Source of the DNA: VXPQ01 sp965223485
GTDB lineage: Bacteria; Bacteroidota; Rhodothermia; Rhodothermales; VXPQ01
Direction of reading: 5' to 3'
Assembly (NCBI GenBank): GCA_965223485.1
Contig: OZ244993.1
Location: 744,001-808,000, forward strand
DNA length: 64,000 nt
This document shows, one piece after another, positions 26,619 through 35,118 of this stretch. Under the pieces are notes generated by a model, which saw only the letters and a list, made by a program, of their open reading frames with translations, ran no database searches and was not told the DNA's origin. The first letter of the stretch is position 1. Each line of letters opens with the position of its first letter. Position numbers and translations under genes: made by a program.

Positions 26619-27581
26619 ATGAAACTCAGCATCATTACAGCGTTCCTCGGTCGAACGCAGGACAGGTTCTCCGAGTACCAACAGCCTACATCTGTTCGCG
26701 AACGACTGGACCTCGTAACCCAGATCAAGGGTGTCGACGGCATTGAGATCGTCTACCCTTACGAAACCGGGGACCCCGTGGAAACCAAGTCCTGGATGGA
26801 CGAGCGCGGTCTGAACTTCGCGGCGATCAATGCCAACATCAAGAAGGAACCGCGGGTCGTACCTGGGGCGTTGTCGCGGCCTAATCCGGAAATCAGAAGG
26901 CACGCGATCGAGATAATCAAGGGCGCCAAGGATTATGCAAAAAAGGTTGGCGCTCCCCACGTGACGTGTTGCCCGCTTACCGACGGGTACGACAATCTGT
27001 TTCAGGTCAACTACGCCAAGGCGTGGCGATACATGATCGAAACCGTTGGAGAAGCGGCCGACTACCTGCCTGAAATCCCTCTCTTCATCGAGTACAAGTT
27101 CTCTGAAACGAGGGTACACTGTCATTTGTCAACGTGTGCGAAGACGTTGCTGTTGCTAAAAGAGGTTGGCAACCCAAGTGTCGGGGTAACCATCGACTTC
27201 GGCCATGCCATGTATGCGGCGGAAAACCCGGCGCAGAGTATTGCTCTTTGCGTAGAATCCGGCATCGACTACTATTTGCACACGAACGACAACGACAACC
27301 GATTTGATTGGGACCTGGTGGGCGCAACACGGAATTTTCTCCATTACGTAGAATTTCTGTTCTATGCGATGGAATTCGGGTACGACAAGTACTTCACAAC
27401 CGATGCTTCGCCGCGAGTCTTCGATATGCTTCGGTTCTTTAACAGCCATTCGGACATCAGCCTGGGGATCTGGCGACTGGTTCAGGATCTTGATCGTGCC
27501 AAGTACCTTCGTTTGATGGAGGAGGAGAACGCCGAAGAACTAATGGATCTAGTGAACCGAGAGATCTACCGGGTGACGTGA
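26619..27581 (+). CDS. sugar phosphate isomerase/epimerase (xylose isomerase-like TIM barrel)
   Basis: A 320-residue TIM-barrel protein of the AP-endonuclease-2/xylose-isomerase-like superfamily. Metal-ligand regions are apparent: EIPLFIEYKFSE (Glu), VGVTIDFGHAMYA (Asp/His), YYLHTNDNDNRFDWD (His/Asp) and a late Glu/Asp-rich helix. Such enzymes isomerise or epimerise free sugars, sugar phosphates or inositols. It pairs with the D-lyxose isomerase-like cupin directly upstream and probably acts in the same short pathway. It has normal length and is intact, unlike its relative at 6968. Confidence 0.82.
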   Translation: MKLSIITAFLGRTQDRFSEYQQPTSVRERLDLVTQIKGVDGIEIVYPYETGDPVETKSWMDERGLNFAAINANIKKEPRVVPGALSRPNPEIRRHAIEIIKGAKDYAKKVGAPHVTCCPLTDGYDNLFQVNYAKAWRYMIETVGEAADYLPEIPLFIEYKFSETRVHCHLSTCAKTLLLLKEVGNPSVGVTIDFGHAMYAAENPAQSIALCVESGIDYYLHTNDNDNRFDWDLVGATRNFLHYVEFLFYAMEFGYDKYFTTDASPRVFDMLRFFNSHSDISLGIWRLVQDLDRAKYLRLMEEENAEELMDLVNREIYRVT

Positions 27582-27678
27582 AGCGGTCGGACGCCGGTCT
27601 GAAGGCTTCGGAGTAGCATACCGGCAGACAACCTCAACGACTGAAACGAGTTTACGCGTTATCGGAGCGCGCTCAGGT

Positions 27679-30411
27679 ATGGTGTGGCATCGCCCGGAGG
27701 CATCTCGCATCAGGATCAAGGGCATTGGCATCGCTGTGCTCGCGCTTCTCCTGACGCCTCTCCTTCTGGCCGCTCAGCCCCAGCGACCCTCCTTTAGCGT
27801 AGAGAGGGGATTCTATGATGCTCCATTCCACATCATTGTAGGCGCCAACGACCCGGGGGCCACCATTTACTACACGGTTGACGGAAGCACGCCTACACCG
27901 TCGGAAGGTTTTGCATTTGAAGAAGATCTGTACATATACAAGACCATCGTGGTCAAGGCCGTCGCGGCGCTTCCAGACGGCCAGGTGTCGGATGTGGAAA
28001 CGCATACCTACATTTTTGTGAACGATGTAGTCCGACAGCCGAAGGAAATCGATGGCTGGAAGGCCGACAGATACTCGGCCGGTAGGGGGGATGTCGACCA
28101 CGATTATGAAATGGATCCGGAAATCGTTGACCATCCTTCTTACAGCGATGAGATCAGGGCCGGATTACTTGCGATCCCTACGATTTCGCTATCAATGAAT
28201 CGCGACCTGTTCTGGCAGGTCTATGATGGTGACGCAGAGGAAGTGGTTACCGTTGAGATCCTGTATCCGGACGACCCCGAAGCAAGTCACGCAAGCGTGG
28301 GAGGACTGGTCGCGCACAGCCACGATCGGCTCAAGAGGTCACTTCGTCTGACTTTTCGCTCCGAGTACGGTGATGGGAAGTTCGACACCGACCTCTTCAG
28401 GCGTGCCCTTTTTCACGGCGATTCAGCGACTGACAGGTTCGATCGCATTGTATTGCGGGGTGGCAATAACCGTTGCTGGGCACGAAGCTGGAACGACGGC
28501 AAGGCCGCCTATACTCGCGACCAGTGGTACCGTGACGCCCAGCTATCCATGTCGGGTGTTGGCGCAAGGGGCGTATTCGTCCATCTCTACATTAACGGCC
28601 TTTACTGGGGCCTGTACAATCCTACCGAAAGACCAGACTTGTGGTTTGCCTCAGCATATTTCGGTGGCGATAGGGAAGAGTGGTTTTCGATAAGCCACGG
28701 CGGTGCACGCAGCGGCGACCCTGTGCGGTGGAACACGCTCACAGGAGATATCATGCGGCGTGCCCTCGGCAACCCATCCAACTATGCTTTGATACGAGAG
28801 TACATCGATGTCGAATCCTTCGCAGACTATGTCATGCTGACGTGGTTCACTCGGATGACCGACTGGCCACGCAACAACTGGTGGGCGGCGGTTCGAAATG
28901 TACCTCCCGGTAAAACGCAATTCTTCGGGTGGGACAATGAATGGTCCTGGTACAAGACTGGAAGCTACTCGTCCGGAGGCGCCTGGGTACATCCGGACTT
29001 CAGATCAGGTACTAACAGTACGCGTGCAAACGCTGGCGGGCTGTGGCACGCATTGCGCAAGAATCCTGACTTCATGATGATGTTTGCAGATCGGGTCTAC
29101 AAACACTCCTTCAACGGAGGGGCGCTTTCCGACGATGCATCTCGTCTGAGGTGGCAACAACTCAACGACCACGTCAGGACGGCAATTGTAGCAGAGTCTG
29201 CGCGGTGGGGCGACGCCATGAAAGAACGCGGGCACCCTACCCGCACGCGGGACGTCGATTGGCAGAATGAAGTGGATGCCGTCGACGCACTCATGAATGG
29301 AAACGTGGAGAGATTCATATCCGCACTTGGAAGGGAAGGCTACTATCCCTCATTGTTGCCTGCAGCCTTCAGTATACCTGGCGGTGAGGTGGAGGGAGCG
29401 ACGACATTCAGTATCTCGAATCCAAATCCCTCCGGATCTGGCGAGATTCTCTACACAACGGACGGCGCCGATCCGCGCCTGCCCGGCGGAGATGTTTCAC
29501 CTCATGCATTCACAGCGACGGCCAACGCTTCGGTTCAAATAAACCGGACGACGCTGGTTCGGGCACGGATACGCCACGAAACAACATGGAGCCCCCTCCA
29601 TGAGGCGCTCTTCATAATTGAGGCCGACTATGTACCCCTCAAGGTTACCGAGCTGATGTACCACCCGGACCAATGCATGCAGCACGATCCGGACGACTGC
29701 GAATTCATCGAGCTGCAGAACACGGGGAACACCACTATTGATCTTTACGGAGCGTCATTCTCTGACGGGATTGGCTTCGCCTTCTCCTACCCTACAAGCA
29801 TAGAACCGGGAGCGTTTCTCGTTCTTGCCTCTGACTCGGCGGCTTTCCGCCAGCGGTACGGGTTCGGTCCATTCGGGCAATACACGGGGCGACTGTCCAA
29901 CAAGGGTGAGTCGGTGGCACTCGAGCACGCGTTTGGAGATGTCATCTGGGAAATGGAGTACAGGGATCAAACGCCCTGGCCAGAGGGAGCCGACGGGCGC
30001 GGCTACTCGCTGGTCCTTGTGCAACCGGACCAACAACGTCCGCCAAATTCGCCGTCCAGTTGGCGTACGAGCTCTTCGGTAGGGGGTTCACCAGGTGCAT
30101 ACGATGCTGCAGCAACATCGGTGATAACACCCGAGACTAATTGCCGCCATGCCGTCGGCAGTCCCTATCCAAATCCGGTTCATGATCGCGTTACCCTACC
30201 GGTCGAAGTTTGCAGGCCAACCTCCATCCACATTGCCTTGTATGACATACTTGGGCGAAAGGCGGGATACATGCATGACGTTCGTGTTCATCCGGGCTCG
30301 TATTGGGTCGAGGTGGATCTGCCTCTTGTCTCGCCGGGGATATACCTAATGCACCTGGATGACGGAGACACACTGCAAGCCAGACGGCTTATCATCGTCC
30401 TGAACCGTTAG
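27679..30411 (+). CDS. surface CotH-kinase-family protein with lamin-tail and sorting domains
   Basis: 910 residues with a signal peptide (LLLTPLLLAAQPQ), then a chitobiase C-terminal-like beta domain (FYDAPFHIIVGANDPGATIY). The CotH domain spans about residues 170-480 with SLRLTFRSEYGDGKF, RIVLRGGNNRCWARSW, YINGLYWGLYNPTERPD and FFGWDNEWSWY. A second chitobiase-like domain, a lamin-tail domain (LKVTELMYHPDQC to FIELQNTGN) and a C-terminal sorting domain (GSPYPNPVHDRVTLPVEV) follow. CotH proteins are atypical protein kinases in spore formers; in this phylum the role is unknown. Such genes are often near VTC and DUF4956 genes, which here lie 12 kb downstream. Confidence 0.85.
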   Translation: MVWHRPEASRIRIKGIGIAVLALLLTPLLLAAQPQRPSFSVERGFYDAPFHIIVGANDPGATIYYTVDGSTPTPSEGFAFEEDLYIYKTIVVKAVAALPDGQVSDVETHTYIFVNDVVRQPKEIDGWKADRYSAGRGDVDHDYEMDPEIVDHPSYSDEIRAGLLAIPTISLSMNRDLFWQVYDGDAEEVVTVEILYPDDPEASHASVGGLVAHSHDRLKRSLRLTFRSEYGDGKFDTDLFRRALFHGDSATDRFDRIVLRGGNNRCWARSWNDGKAAYTRDQWYRDAQLSMSGVGARGVFVHLYINGLYWGLYNPTERPDLWFASAYFGGDREEWFSISHGGARSGDPVRWNTLTGDIMRRALGNPSNYALIREYIDVESFADYVMLTWFTRMTDWPRNNWWAAVRNVPPGKTQFFGWDNEWSWYKTGSYSSGGAWVHPDFRSGTNSTRANAGGLWHALRKNPDFMMMFADRVYKHSFNGGALSDDASRLRWQQLNDHVRTAIVAESARWGDAMKERGHPTRTRDVDWQNEVDAVDALMNGNVERFISALGREGYYPSLLPAAFSIPGGEVEGATTFSISNPNPSGSGEILYTTDGADPRLPGGDVSPHAFTATANASVQINRTTLVRARIRHETTWSPLHEALFIIEADYVPLKVTELMYHPDQCMQHDPDDCEFIELQNTGNTTIDLYGASFSDGIGFAFSYPTSIEPGAFLVLASDSAAFRQRYGFGPFGQYTGRLSNKGESVALEHAFGDVIWEMEYRDQTPWPEGADGRGYSLVLVQPDQQRPPNSPSSWRTSSSVGGSPGAYDAAATSVITPETNCRHAVGSPYPNPVHDRVTLPVEVCRPTSIHIALYDILGRKAGYMHDVRVHPGSYWVEVDLPLVSPGIYLMHLDDGDTLQARRLIIVLNR

Positions 30412-30494
30412 CCGGCACGTAAATCAGGCGAGCCCACCGCGTCGGAGTGGATACGCGTTGCATGAAAGAGTTCTTTGGGCTCTGGCGGACACTT

Positions 30495-31031
30495 TCAATC
30501 AGTCAGTTTGATTGGACAGCCTCTCCCGTCCTTGAAGATGTTGCGCGTCTCGTCTACACGATTCTGAAACGTGATGGTGACTGCGCCCCCCGGCCCACCT
30601 TGAAACCAGTGTTCGGTGTTCGACGAGATGGCGTACTGGTCACCCGCTTCGAGAATCACCTCGTGATAGACAGTGTAGTAAGCTTCTTTTCCCGGCGGCG
30701 CCGCCACATTCGGGTTATTGGCGGGCCCTGGCACATAGATTCTCGCCTGGCCCCACAACACACGCATCGTCTCTTCCTTTCCAGCCTCACCTTCATACGG
30801 CGGATGTACATGCTGTGGCAAGGACTGGCCGGGTAACAACGTGATGAGAGCGACCCTGACCTTGGCGCTTCGCAAGAGATCTACCCAGACGAATCCTTCC
30901 GACTCAAAGTGACCGAGACCGAAATCGTCAACGGCAAGCGCACTCAAATCGCCGGCTGAGAGCACAAAGCCGGATTGGGAGATCATCTTTAGAGCCTGAC
31001 CACGGAAAGACTCTCGATCGGTGGGGTCCAC
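30495..31031 (-). CDS. cupin sugar isomerase, D-lyxose isomerase-like (second copy)
   Basis: 178 residues, a paralogue of the protein at 26051. It has the same opening (ISQSGFVLSAGDLSALAVDDFG), metal site QHVHPPYEGEAGKEE and second motif SSNTEHWFQGGPGG. It starts with GTG at 31031, 12 bp after the stop of the isomerase gene upstream, so the two are co-transcribed on the minus strand. The sequences are well diverged, which suggests different substrates rather than a recent duplication. Confidence 0.72.
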   Translation of the reverse strand: MDPTDRESFRGQALKMISQSGFVLSAGDLSALAVDDFGLGHFESEGFVWVDLLRSAKVRVALITLLPGQSLPQHVHPPYEGEAGKEETMRVLWGQARIYVPGPANNPNVAAPPGKEAYYTVYHEVILEAGDQYAISSNTEHWFQGGPGGAVTITFQNRVDETRNIFKDGRGCPIKLTD

Positions 31032-31043
31032 GGTGCTTAGGGC

Positions 31044-31937
31044 TCAAGTCGATTGTTGCTGCTTGGTCACCCGGGTAGGCTGGTAAAATCGGCACTGCTC
31101 CAGGCACGATTCGAGGTAGGCCTTGCCTTCGCGATAGGCCTCGATCACCTCGTTTGCCTCGCAGGCGATTTCGATATCGAGACTCCCGGTATAACCGGCC
31201 GAGGCGAGATTGTCCAGCAGAGGAACCCAGTCGATAGTTCCTCGGCCTGGCGCAAGTGACTTGTTCACCATCCCGTCATTGTCGCTAAGATGTACGCCGA
31301 AAATTCGATCCTGCAGTAGGAAGGGGAGCAACGGTACGATCTCACCGGACACCCAAGCATGTCCGGTATCGAGGTTGATACCAAGATCAGGTGAATCGAG
31401 TACACGGCAGACCTCTTGGAACCCGGCCATGCCTCCCATTACCGAATAGGGTAGGATTTCGACAGCCATCCTCAACCCTGCATCAACAACGATGTGCAGA
31501 AACCCGGCAAGTTTCTCATGCAGACGCTTGCGCACGTCTGCGTACCAATTGGGTCCCGATACGGTGTTCCAGTCAACCTCGAGTGCGGCCATCGGCACTG
31601 TCAGCACCTCGGTCCAATCAGACGTTTTCGCGATCTCGACCACCCGTCTCAGAGAGTCCTTTCCTGTTTCGGCATCCAGATGTTCAGGCCTGGAGAAGTA
31701 CTTCAGCATGAAGTGGGCAACGAACTGTGTCATCGTCATCCCAAGGGACGTCGCCACGTCGTGCACGGCGCGCGCACCTCCCGTCGACCATTCGCCGAGT
31801 CGTTCTTCGTGGAACACTTCTCCCTGATAACCCTCGTACCCGAGACTTGCTGCCTCCTTCAAGGCGGCGCTGAAATCTGAAATCCCGAAGTCCTTGCCAT
31901 AGCGGGAGAAAATGAACGCGGGGCTCACTCCGTACAT
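31044..31937 (-). CDS. sugar phosphate isomerase/epimerase (TIM barrel)
   Basis: 297 residues from the ATG at 31937, which has a strong ribosome site (AAAGGAACAG) directly before it; the frame continues 44 codons upstream but that part crosses the operator repeats. Family features are GYEGYQGEVF, AVEILPYSVMGGMAGFQE (metal Glu), LGINLDTGHAWVSGE (Asp/His), IFGVHLSDNDG (His/Asp) and SLDIEIACEANEV. It is the first gene of a two-gene unit with the cupin at 30495. Three operator-like repeats lie 35-73 bp upstream of the start. Confidence 0.82.
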   Translation of the reverse strand: MYGVSPAFIFSRYGKDFGISDFSAALKEAASLGYEGYQGEVFHEERLGEWSTGGARAVHDVATSLGMTMTQFVAHFMLKYFSRPEHLDAETGKDSLRRVVEIAKTSDWTEVLTVPMAALEVDWNTVSGPNWYADVRKRLHEKLAGFLHIVVDAGLRMAVEILPYSVMGGMAGFQEVCRVLDSPDLGINLDTGHAWVSGEIVPLLPFLLQDRIFGVHLSDNDGMVNKSLAPGRGTIDWVPLLDNLASAGYTGSLDIEIACEANEVIEAYREGKAYLESCLEQCRFYQPTRVTKQQQST

Positions 31938-31971
31938 CTGTTCCTTTAGCTGGACTATAACTTTCGCAACC

Positions 31972-32010
31972 GATGTACACAACGTACACAACGCATACAC
32001 AATGTGCAAT
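31972..32010. promoter_or_regulatory. candidate operator cluster upstream of the isomerase gene
   Basis: On the minus strand three copies of TTGTGTA(C/T) lie 9-11 bp apart (TTGTGTATGCG, TTGTGTACG, TTGTGTACATC). They sit just upstream of the isomerase start at 31937 and 145 bp downstream of the end of the GntR-IclR regulator gene. This is the strongest of the four similar sites. Confidence 0.5.
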
Positions 32011-32155
32011 GGGGCGCAACGGACCGGTGGCAGGATGCACCTGGTGGGTTCGCAATACAAAATTGTCACCTGGCCCGAACAAAAAAGCGCTCGAAACAGG
32101 CGAGAATCAGCGCTTTTCCCAGTGCCTCACCCGACCAAGTTGGTTTGCGAACCCA

Positions 32156-33337
32156 CTAGGCCGCAGAGGAGATTCGCTTTGTGGATGCCAGGAGCATCTC
32201 TCCCAACTCCGAGAGGGATTGGCCACCAAGCCGTACTTCAGGCAAGTTAGTGCCAATTGCTACTGTGGAGCCGTCCGCGTGTCTCAAGGTCATCGCGACG
32301 CCCGCAAGTCCAGCCTGGTATTCACCGTTCTCCATCGAGATACCCGTTTTTCGGATTTCGTAAAGCATCCCTGTCAACTCGTCCGGATCCGTAATCGTTG
32401 CATCCGTGAACCTTGTCAGGGTGTACCGACCCAGCAATGACGCGAGTTCGTCTGAGCCCTTCGATGCGAGCAGTGCCTTTCCAACTGCGGTGGCATGCAG
32501 CGGAAGCCGGGTGCCGATCGGTATAGCGGCTCTCAGAAGGGACTGGCCCTCCACCACGAAGATAATCCGCGCCTCACCCTTGTCCTCCACAGCCAAGACA
32601 ACCGTTTCTCCTGAGCCTGCCGCAAGCTCCTCGGCTTGAACTATAATCAGTGTCTGGAAGGCGTCGGGCAACATTCCAAATGATGTGGGTTGCGAGAGCT
32701 TTCTCTTAAGATGGCTATTGCTCTTTCGGATGTGTGACACCATCGCGCGCTCAGCTCTGTCAGCATCCCTCGCTTCGATAGCGTCGAGTATCTCGAGATG
32801 CTCTGGTAGCGTATCCGCGGGACTGCGAAGCAGTCCTTGAGCAAGAGTGAAGCTCAGAACATGAAACGACTCGAGTATGCTGATCAACAGTGGGTCGTTG
32901 ACCACCCTCAAAAGGTATTCGTGAAATTCCCTGTCGGCATTCCTGTAATGCGTCCAGTCGATGTCCGTAATCTGATCGGCAGCCGACGTAATCAAGGCTC
33001 TCAGGTAGGCGACATGCTTCGGTTCCACTTCCTTGGCGGCCATGCGTGAAGCAAGCCCTTCAAGCACGGCGCGGATCTCCCAAACACTTATGAACTCGGA
33101 CTCCGAGAACGAACGCACATATGCCGACCCCCTGGAGGTCATCTCGACAAGATTCTCGCGGGCAAGTGTGGCAATCGCTTTTCGTAGCGGCGTGCGGCTG
33201 ACTCCCAATTTCGCTGCCACGGCCTGCTGGACGATTTGCTCTCCGGGCTTCAACTCGCCGCGGATAATCATCGACCTAATCTCCGTATAGACGTGCTCGT
33301 CGCGAGAGACCGATACAGTATGTATATCTTTACCCAT
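32156..33337 (-). CDS. transcription regulator: GntR-FCD half fused to IclR effector domain
   Basis: 393 residues. Residues 12-75 are a GntR winged helix (YTEIRSMIIRGELKPGEQI, KLGVSRTPLRKAIATL). Residues 82-210 are an FCD domain with D135 and H139 (NADREFHEYL), H180 (PEHLEIL) and H202 (MVSHIRKSN) at the usual metal-ligand places. Residues 225-393 are an IclR-type ligand domain with the hallmark GTRLPLHATAVGKALLA (276-291) and GLAGVAMTL later. Each half alone would make an ordinary regulator, except that the IclR half lacks its own winged helix. Two sensor domains on one DNA-binding head suggest dual metabolite control. Likely targets are the sugar genes around it through the TTGTNTAC repeats. 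Confidence 0.85.
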   Translation of the reverse strand: MGKDIHTVSVSRDEHVYTEIRSMIIRGELKPGEQIVQQAVAAKLGVSRTPLRKAIATLARENLVEMTSRGSAYVRSFSESEFISVWEIRAVLEGLASRMAAKEVEPKHVAYLRALITSAADQITDIDWTHYRNADREFHEYLLRVVNDPLLISILESFHVLSFTLAQGLLRSPADTLPEHLEILDAIEARDADRAERAMVSHIRKSNSHLKRKLSQPTSFGMLPDAFQTLIIVQAEELAAGSGETVVLAVEDKGEARIIFVVEGQSLLRAAIPIGTRLPLHATAVGKALLASKGSDELASLLGRYTLTRFTDATITDPDELTGMLYEIRKTGISMENGEYQAGLAGVAMTLRHADGSTVAIGTNLPEVRLGGQSLSELGEMLLASTKRISSAA

Positions 33338-33353
33338 TGGATTGTTGCTTTAT

Positions 33354-33498
33354 CTAGGTGTGTAAACCCACCACATTGTTCAGTGGTATATTCAGGAATG
33401 GGATAGATGTTCGGTATTTCAAGCTGGCGTGTGGTCGATGCCAATTGTATTGGTGCAGCCAGCGGGGGAGGTACTCCCCGCGCTGTTCGGAGCTGTCG
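33354..33498 (-). mobile_element. IS481 right-end remnant
   Basis: About 145 bp nearly identical to the last part of the IS481 copy at 46560-46711, including the terminal inverted repeat and the sequence coding for YNWHRPHASLKYRT. Both copies abut CTAG, the known target of IS481. Only the tail remains. In it the poly-C tract has five Cs where the 45.7-kb copy has seven. Confidence 0.8.
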
Positions 33499-33641
33499 GA
33501 GGCGTCAGCCCACACGGAGTCAACAACTGGACCGTCGATCTCGGGTGGGGAGGCAGCTAGCCGGTCGGGGAGCACGAATACCGTGTCGGACGGTACTGGC
33601 GACAACAAAAGCGAAAGCCCCAACGCTGTGACGATACCCAT
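33499..33641 (-). pseudogene. 5' fragment of a secreted protein (CBM9/DUF5916-like start)
   Basis: It begins MGIVTALGLSLLLSPVPSDT, a signal peptide, followed by ASPPEIDGPVVDSVWADA. That is the common start of CBM9-like or DUF5916 surface proteins (PxIDGxVxDxxWxxA). After about 47 residues it is cut by the IS481 tail. It was divergent from the MFS gene at 33830, and an operator-like site lies between them, so it once belonged to the same regulated set. Confidence 0.6.
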
Positions 33642-33673
33642 TTACACCCGGGTCCGGTTTTGTAAGATGTCCC

Positions 33674-33704
33674 TATTGTATCCATTGTCTACAATGTCTA
33701 CATT
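33674..33704. promoter_or_regulatory. candidate operator between divergent starts
   Basis: CTATTGTATCCATTGTCTAC followed by AATGTCTACATTAC: three TTGTNT(A/C)C-like half sites at 9-10 bp spacing. It lies 125 bp before the MFS gene and 33 bp before the start of the truncated secreted gene on the other strand. It resembles the sites at 23493, 25722 and 31972. Confidence 0.5.
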
Positions 33705-33829
33705 ACTGTTACTAACATATGAAATTAAAGGGCTTGATTTGGTAAAGGTTTACCAAGGCCCGTAGCTAACGACCGGGATTGGAACCACAGACACACCGCG
33801 GATAGCGCCACGCAACTAGGCAGGAGATC

Positions 33830-35086
33830 ATGACTATTCCCAAACGGTTTGTCCTGGTATTCGGTACGTTCCTCCTTTCAGTTCTTCTACTGTTCGACAG
33901 AATTGCGATCTCCGCGTCTGCCCCAGCGATCTCCGAATCGCTGTCGCTGAGCCCGACTCAAATGGGTTGGGTGCTATCCATCTTTGCCCTCGGATACGCA
34001 CTCTTTCAAACCCCAACCGGCATCTTAGCCGACCGGATTGGACCCCGAAAGATACTCACCGCCGTAGTTACGTTCTGGTCCATCTTTACAGCTCTTACGG
34101 GAGCCGCGTTCAGCTTCGTCTCAATACTCATTTACCGATTTCTCTTTGGCGTGGGTGAGGCTGGTGCGTTCCCGGGGATCGCCCGCGCCACGTTCTCTTG
34201 GATCCCGATGAAGGAGAGAGGAATCGTGAATGGGATCAACTTCTCTGGCGCGCGCCTGGGCCCGGCAATGGCCCTGCCGGTTGTGGCGTGGATGATCGAG
34301 CTTATGGGCTGGCGTCAAATGTTCGGGGTGCTTGGACTAATCGGCATCGCCTGGGCCGTCTTCTGGTACCTGTGGTTTCGTAACGATCCCACCCAGCACG
34401 CAAGCATCACAAGTGCTGAGCGGGATTACATACTTGAGACTCGCCAGCAGCCTGACCCGAATCAGTCGGCCGTGTTGTCGCTCAAAACCCTGATGGTCTC
34501 GAGGAATATGTGGCTGACCATGGTGCAGTATTTCTGCAGCAACTTCACCTTCTTCTTCACGCTGACGTGGCTGTTCCCTCACATCAAGGAGACCTACGGA
34601 TTGGAGATGATGGAGGCAGCCGTGTTCTCGGCGGCGCCACTCGTCGCGGGCGCAATCGGCCACTTGTTTTCGGGCTGGCTCGTTGACAAGATCTACTCCT
34701 CCGGACGCTGGAGATTGTCCAGACTATTGCCGGCCGCTCTCGGCTTCTCGCTCGCAGCCGTGGGCCTGGTGGCGAGCGTGTTGTTCACAAATGATGTGGT
34801 CGGCGCCATTGCCTTCCTATCCATTGCCATTTTCGGCGCCGACATGACCCTTAGCCCGTCCTGGTCGTTTTGCGTCGATATCGGTCGGCGTCACTCCGGC
34901 GCGGTTTCCGGAACAATGAACATGGCCGGCAACCTGGGATCGTTTGTGACCGCGCTGGCCTTCCCCTACATGTTGACATGGACCGGCACAACCACGCCAT
35001 TCTTCCTGGCCGCTGCCGTCTTCAACGTTCTCGCGATCTTCATCTGGCTGGCCATGAAGCCTGATCGGCCGCTTGAAGAATACTAG
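33830..35086 (+). CDS. MFS transporter, anion:cation symporter (ACS) type
   Basis: A 418-residue inner-membrane carrier with 12 hydrophobic segments. The cytoplasmic loop signature GILADRIGPRKIL follows segment 2, and the ACS-type RFLFGVGEAGAFPGIARATF stretch lies in segments 4-5. This subfamily imports hexuronates, galactonate, glucarate and similar sugar acids. ATG 33830 has a good ribosome site (GCAGGAGATC). It is the first gene of a plus-strand unit with two DUF5060 proteins and a PepSY protein, so it probably imports the product those enzymes release. The sugar-acid assignment is family-based. Confidence 0.85.
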   Translation: MTIPKRFVLVFGTFLLSVLLLFDRIAISASAPAISESLSLSPTQMGWVLSIFALGYALFQTPTGILADRIGPRKILTAVVTFWSIFTALTGAAFSFVSILIYRFLFGVGEAGAFPGIARATFSWIPMKERGIVNGINFSGARLGPAMALPVVAWMIELMGWRQMFGVLGLIGIAWAVFWYLWFRNDPTQHASITSAERDYILETRQQPDPNQSAVLSLKTLMVSRNMWLTMVQYFCSNFTFFFTLTWLFPHIKETYGLEMMEAAVFSAAPLVAGAIGHLFSGWLVDKIYSSGRWRLSRLLPAALGFSLAAVGLVASVLFTNDVVGAIAFLSIAIFGADMTLSPSWSFCVDIGRRHSGAVSGTMNMAGNLGSFVTALAFPYMLTWTGTTTPFFLAAAVFNVLAIFIWLAMKPDRPLEEY

Positions 35087-35118
35087 ACTTTTCCTTCCAT
35101 CAATCACCGGGGGATCCG

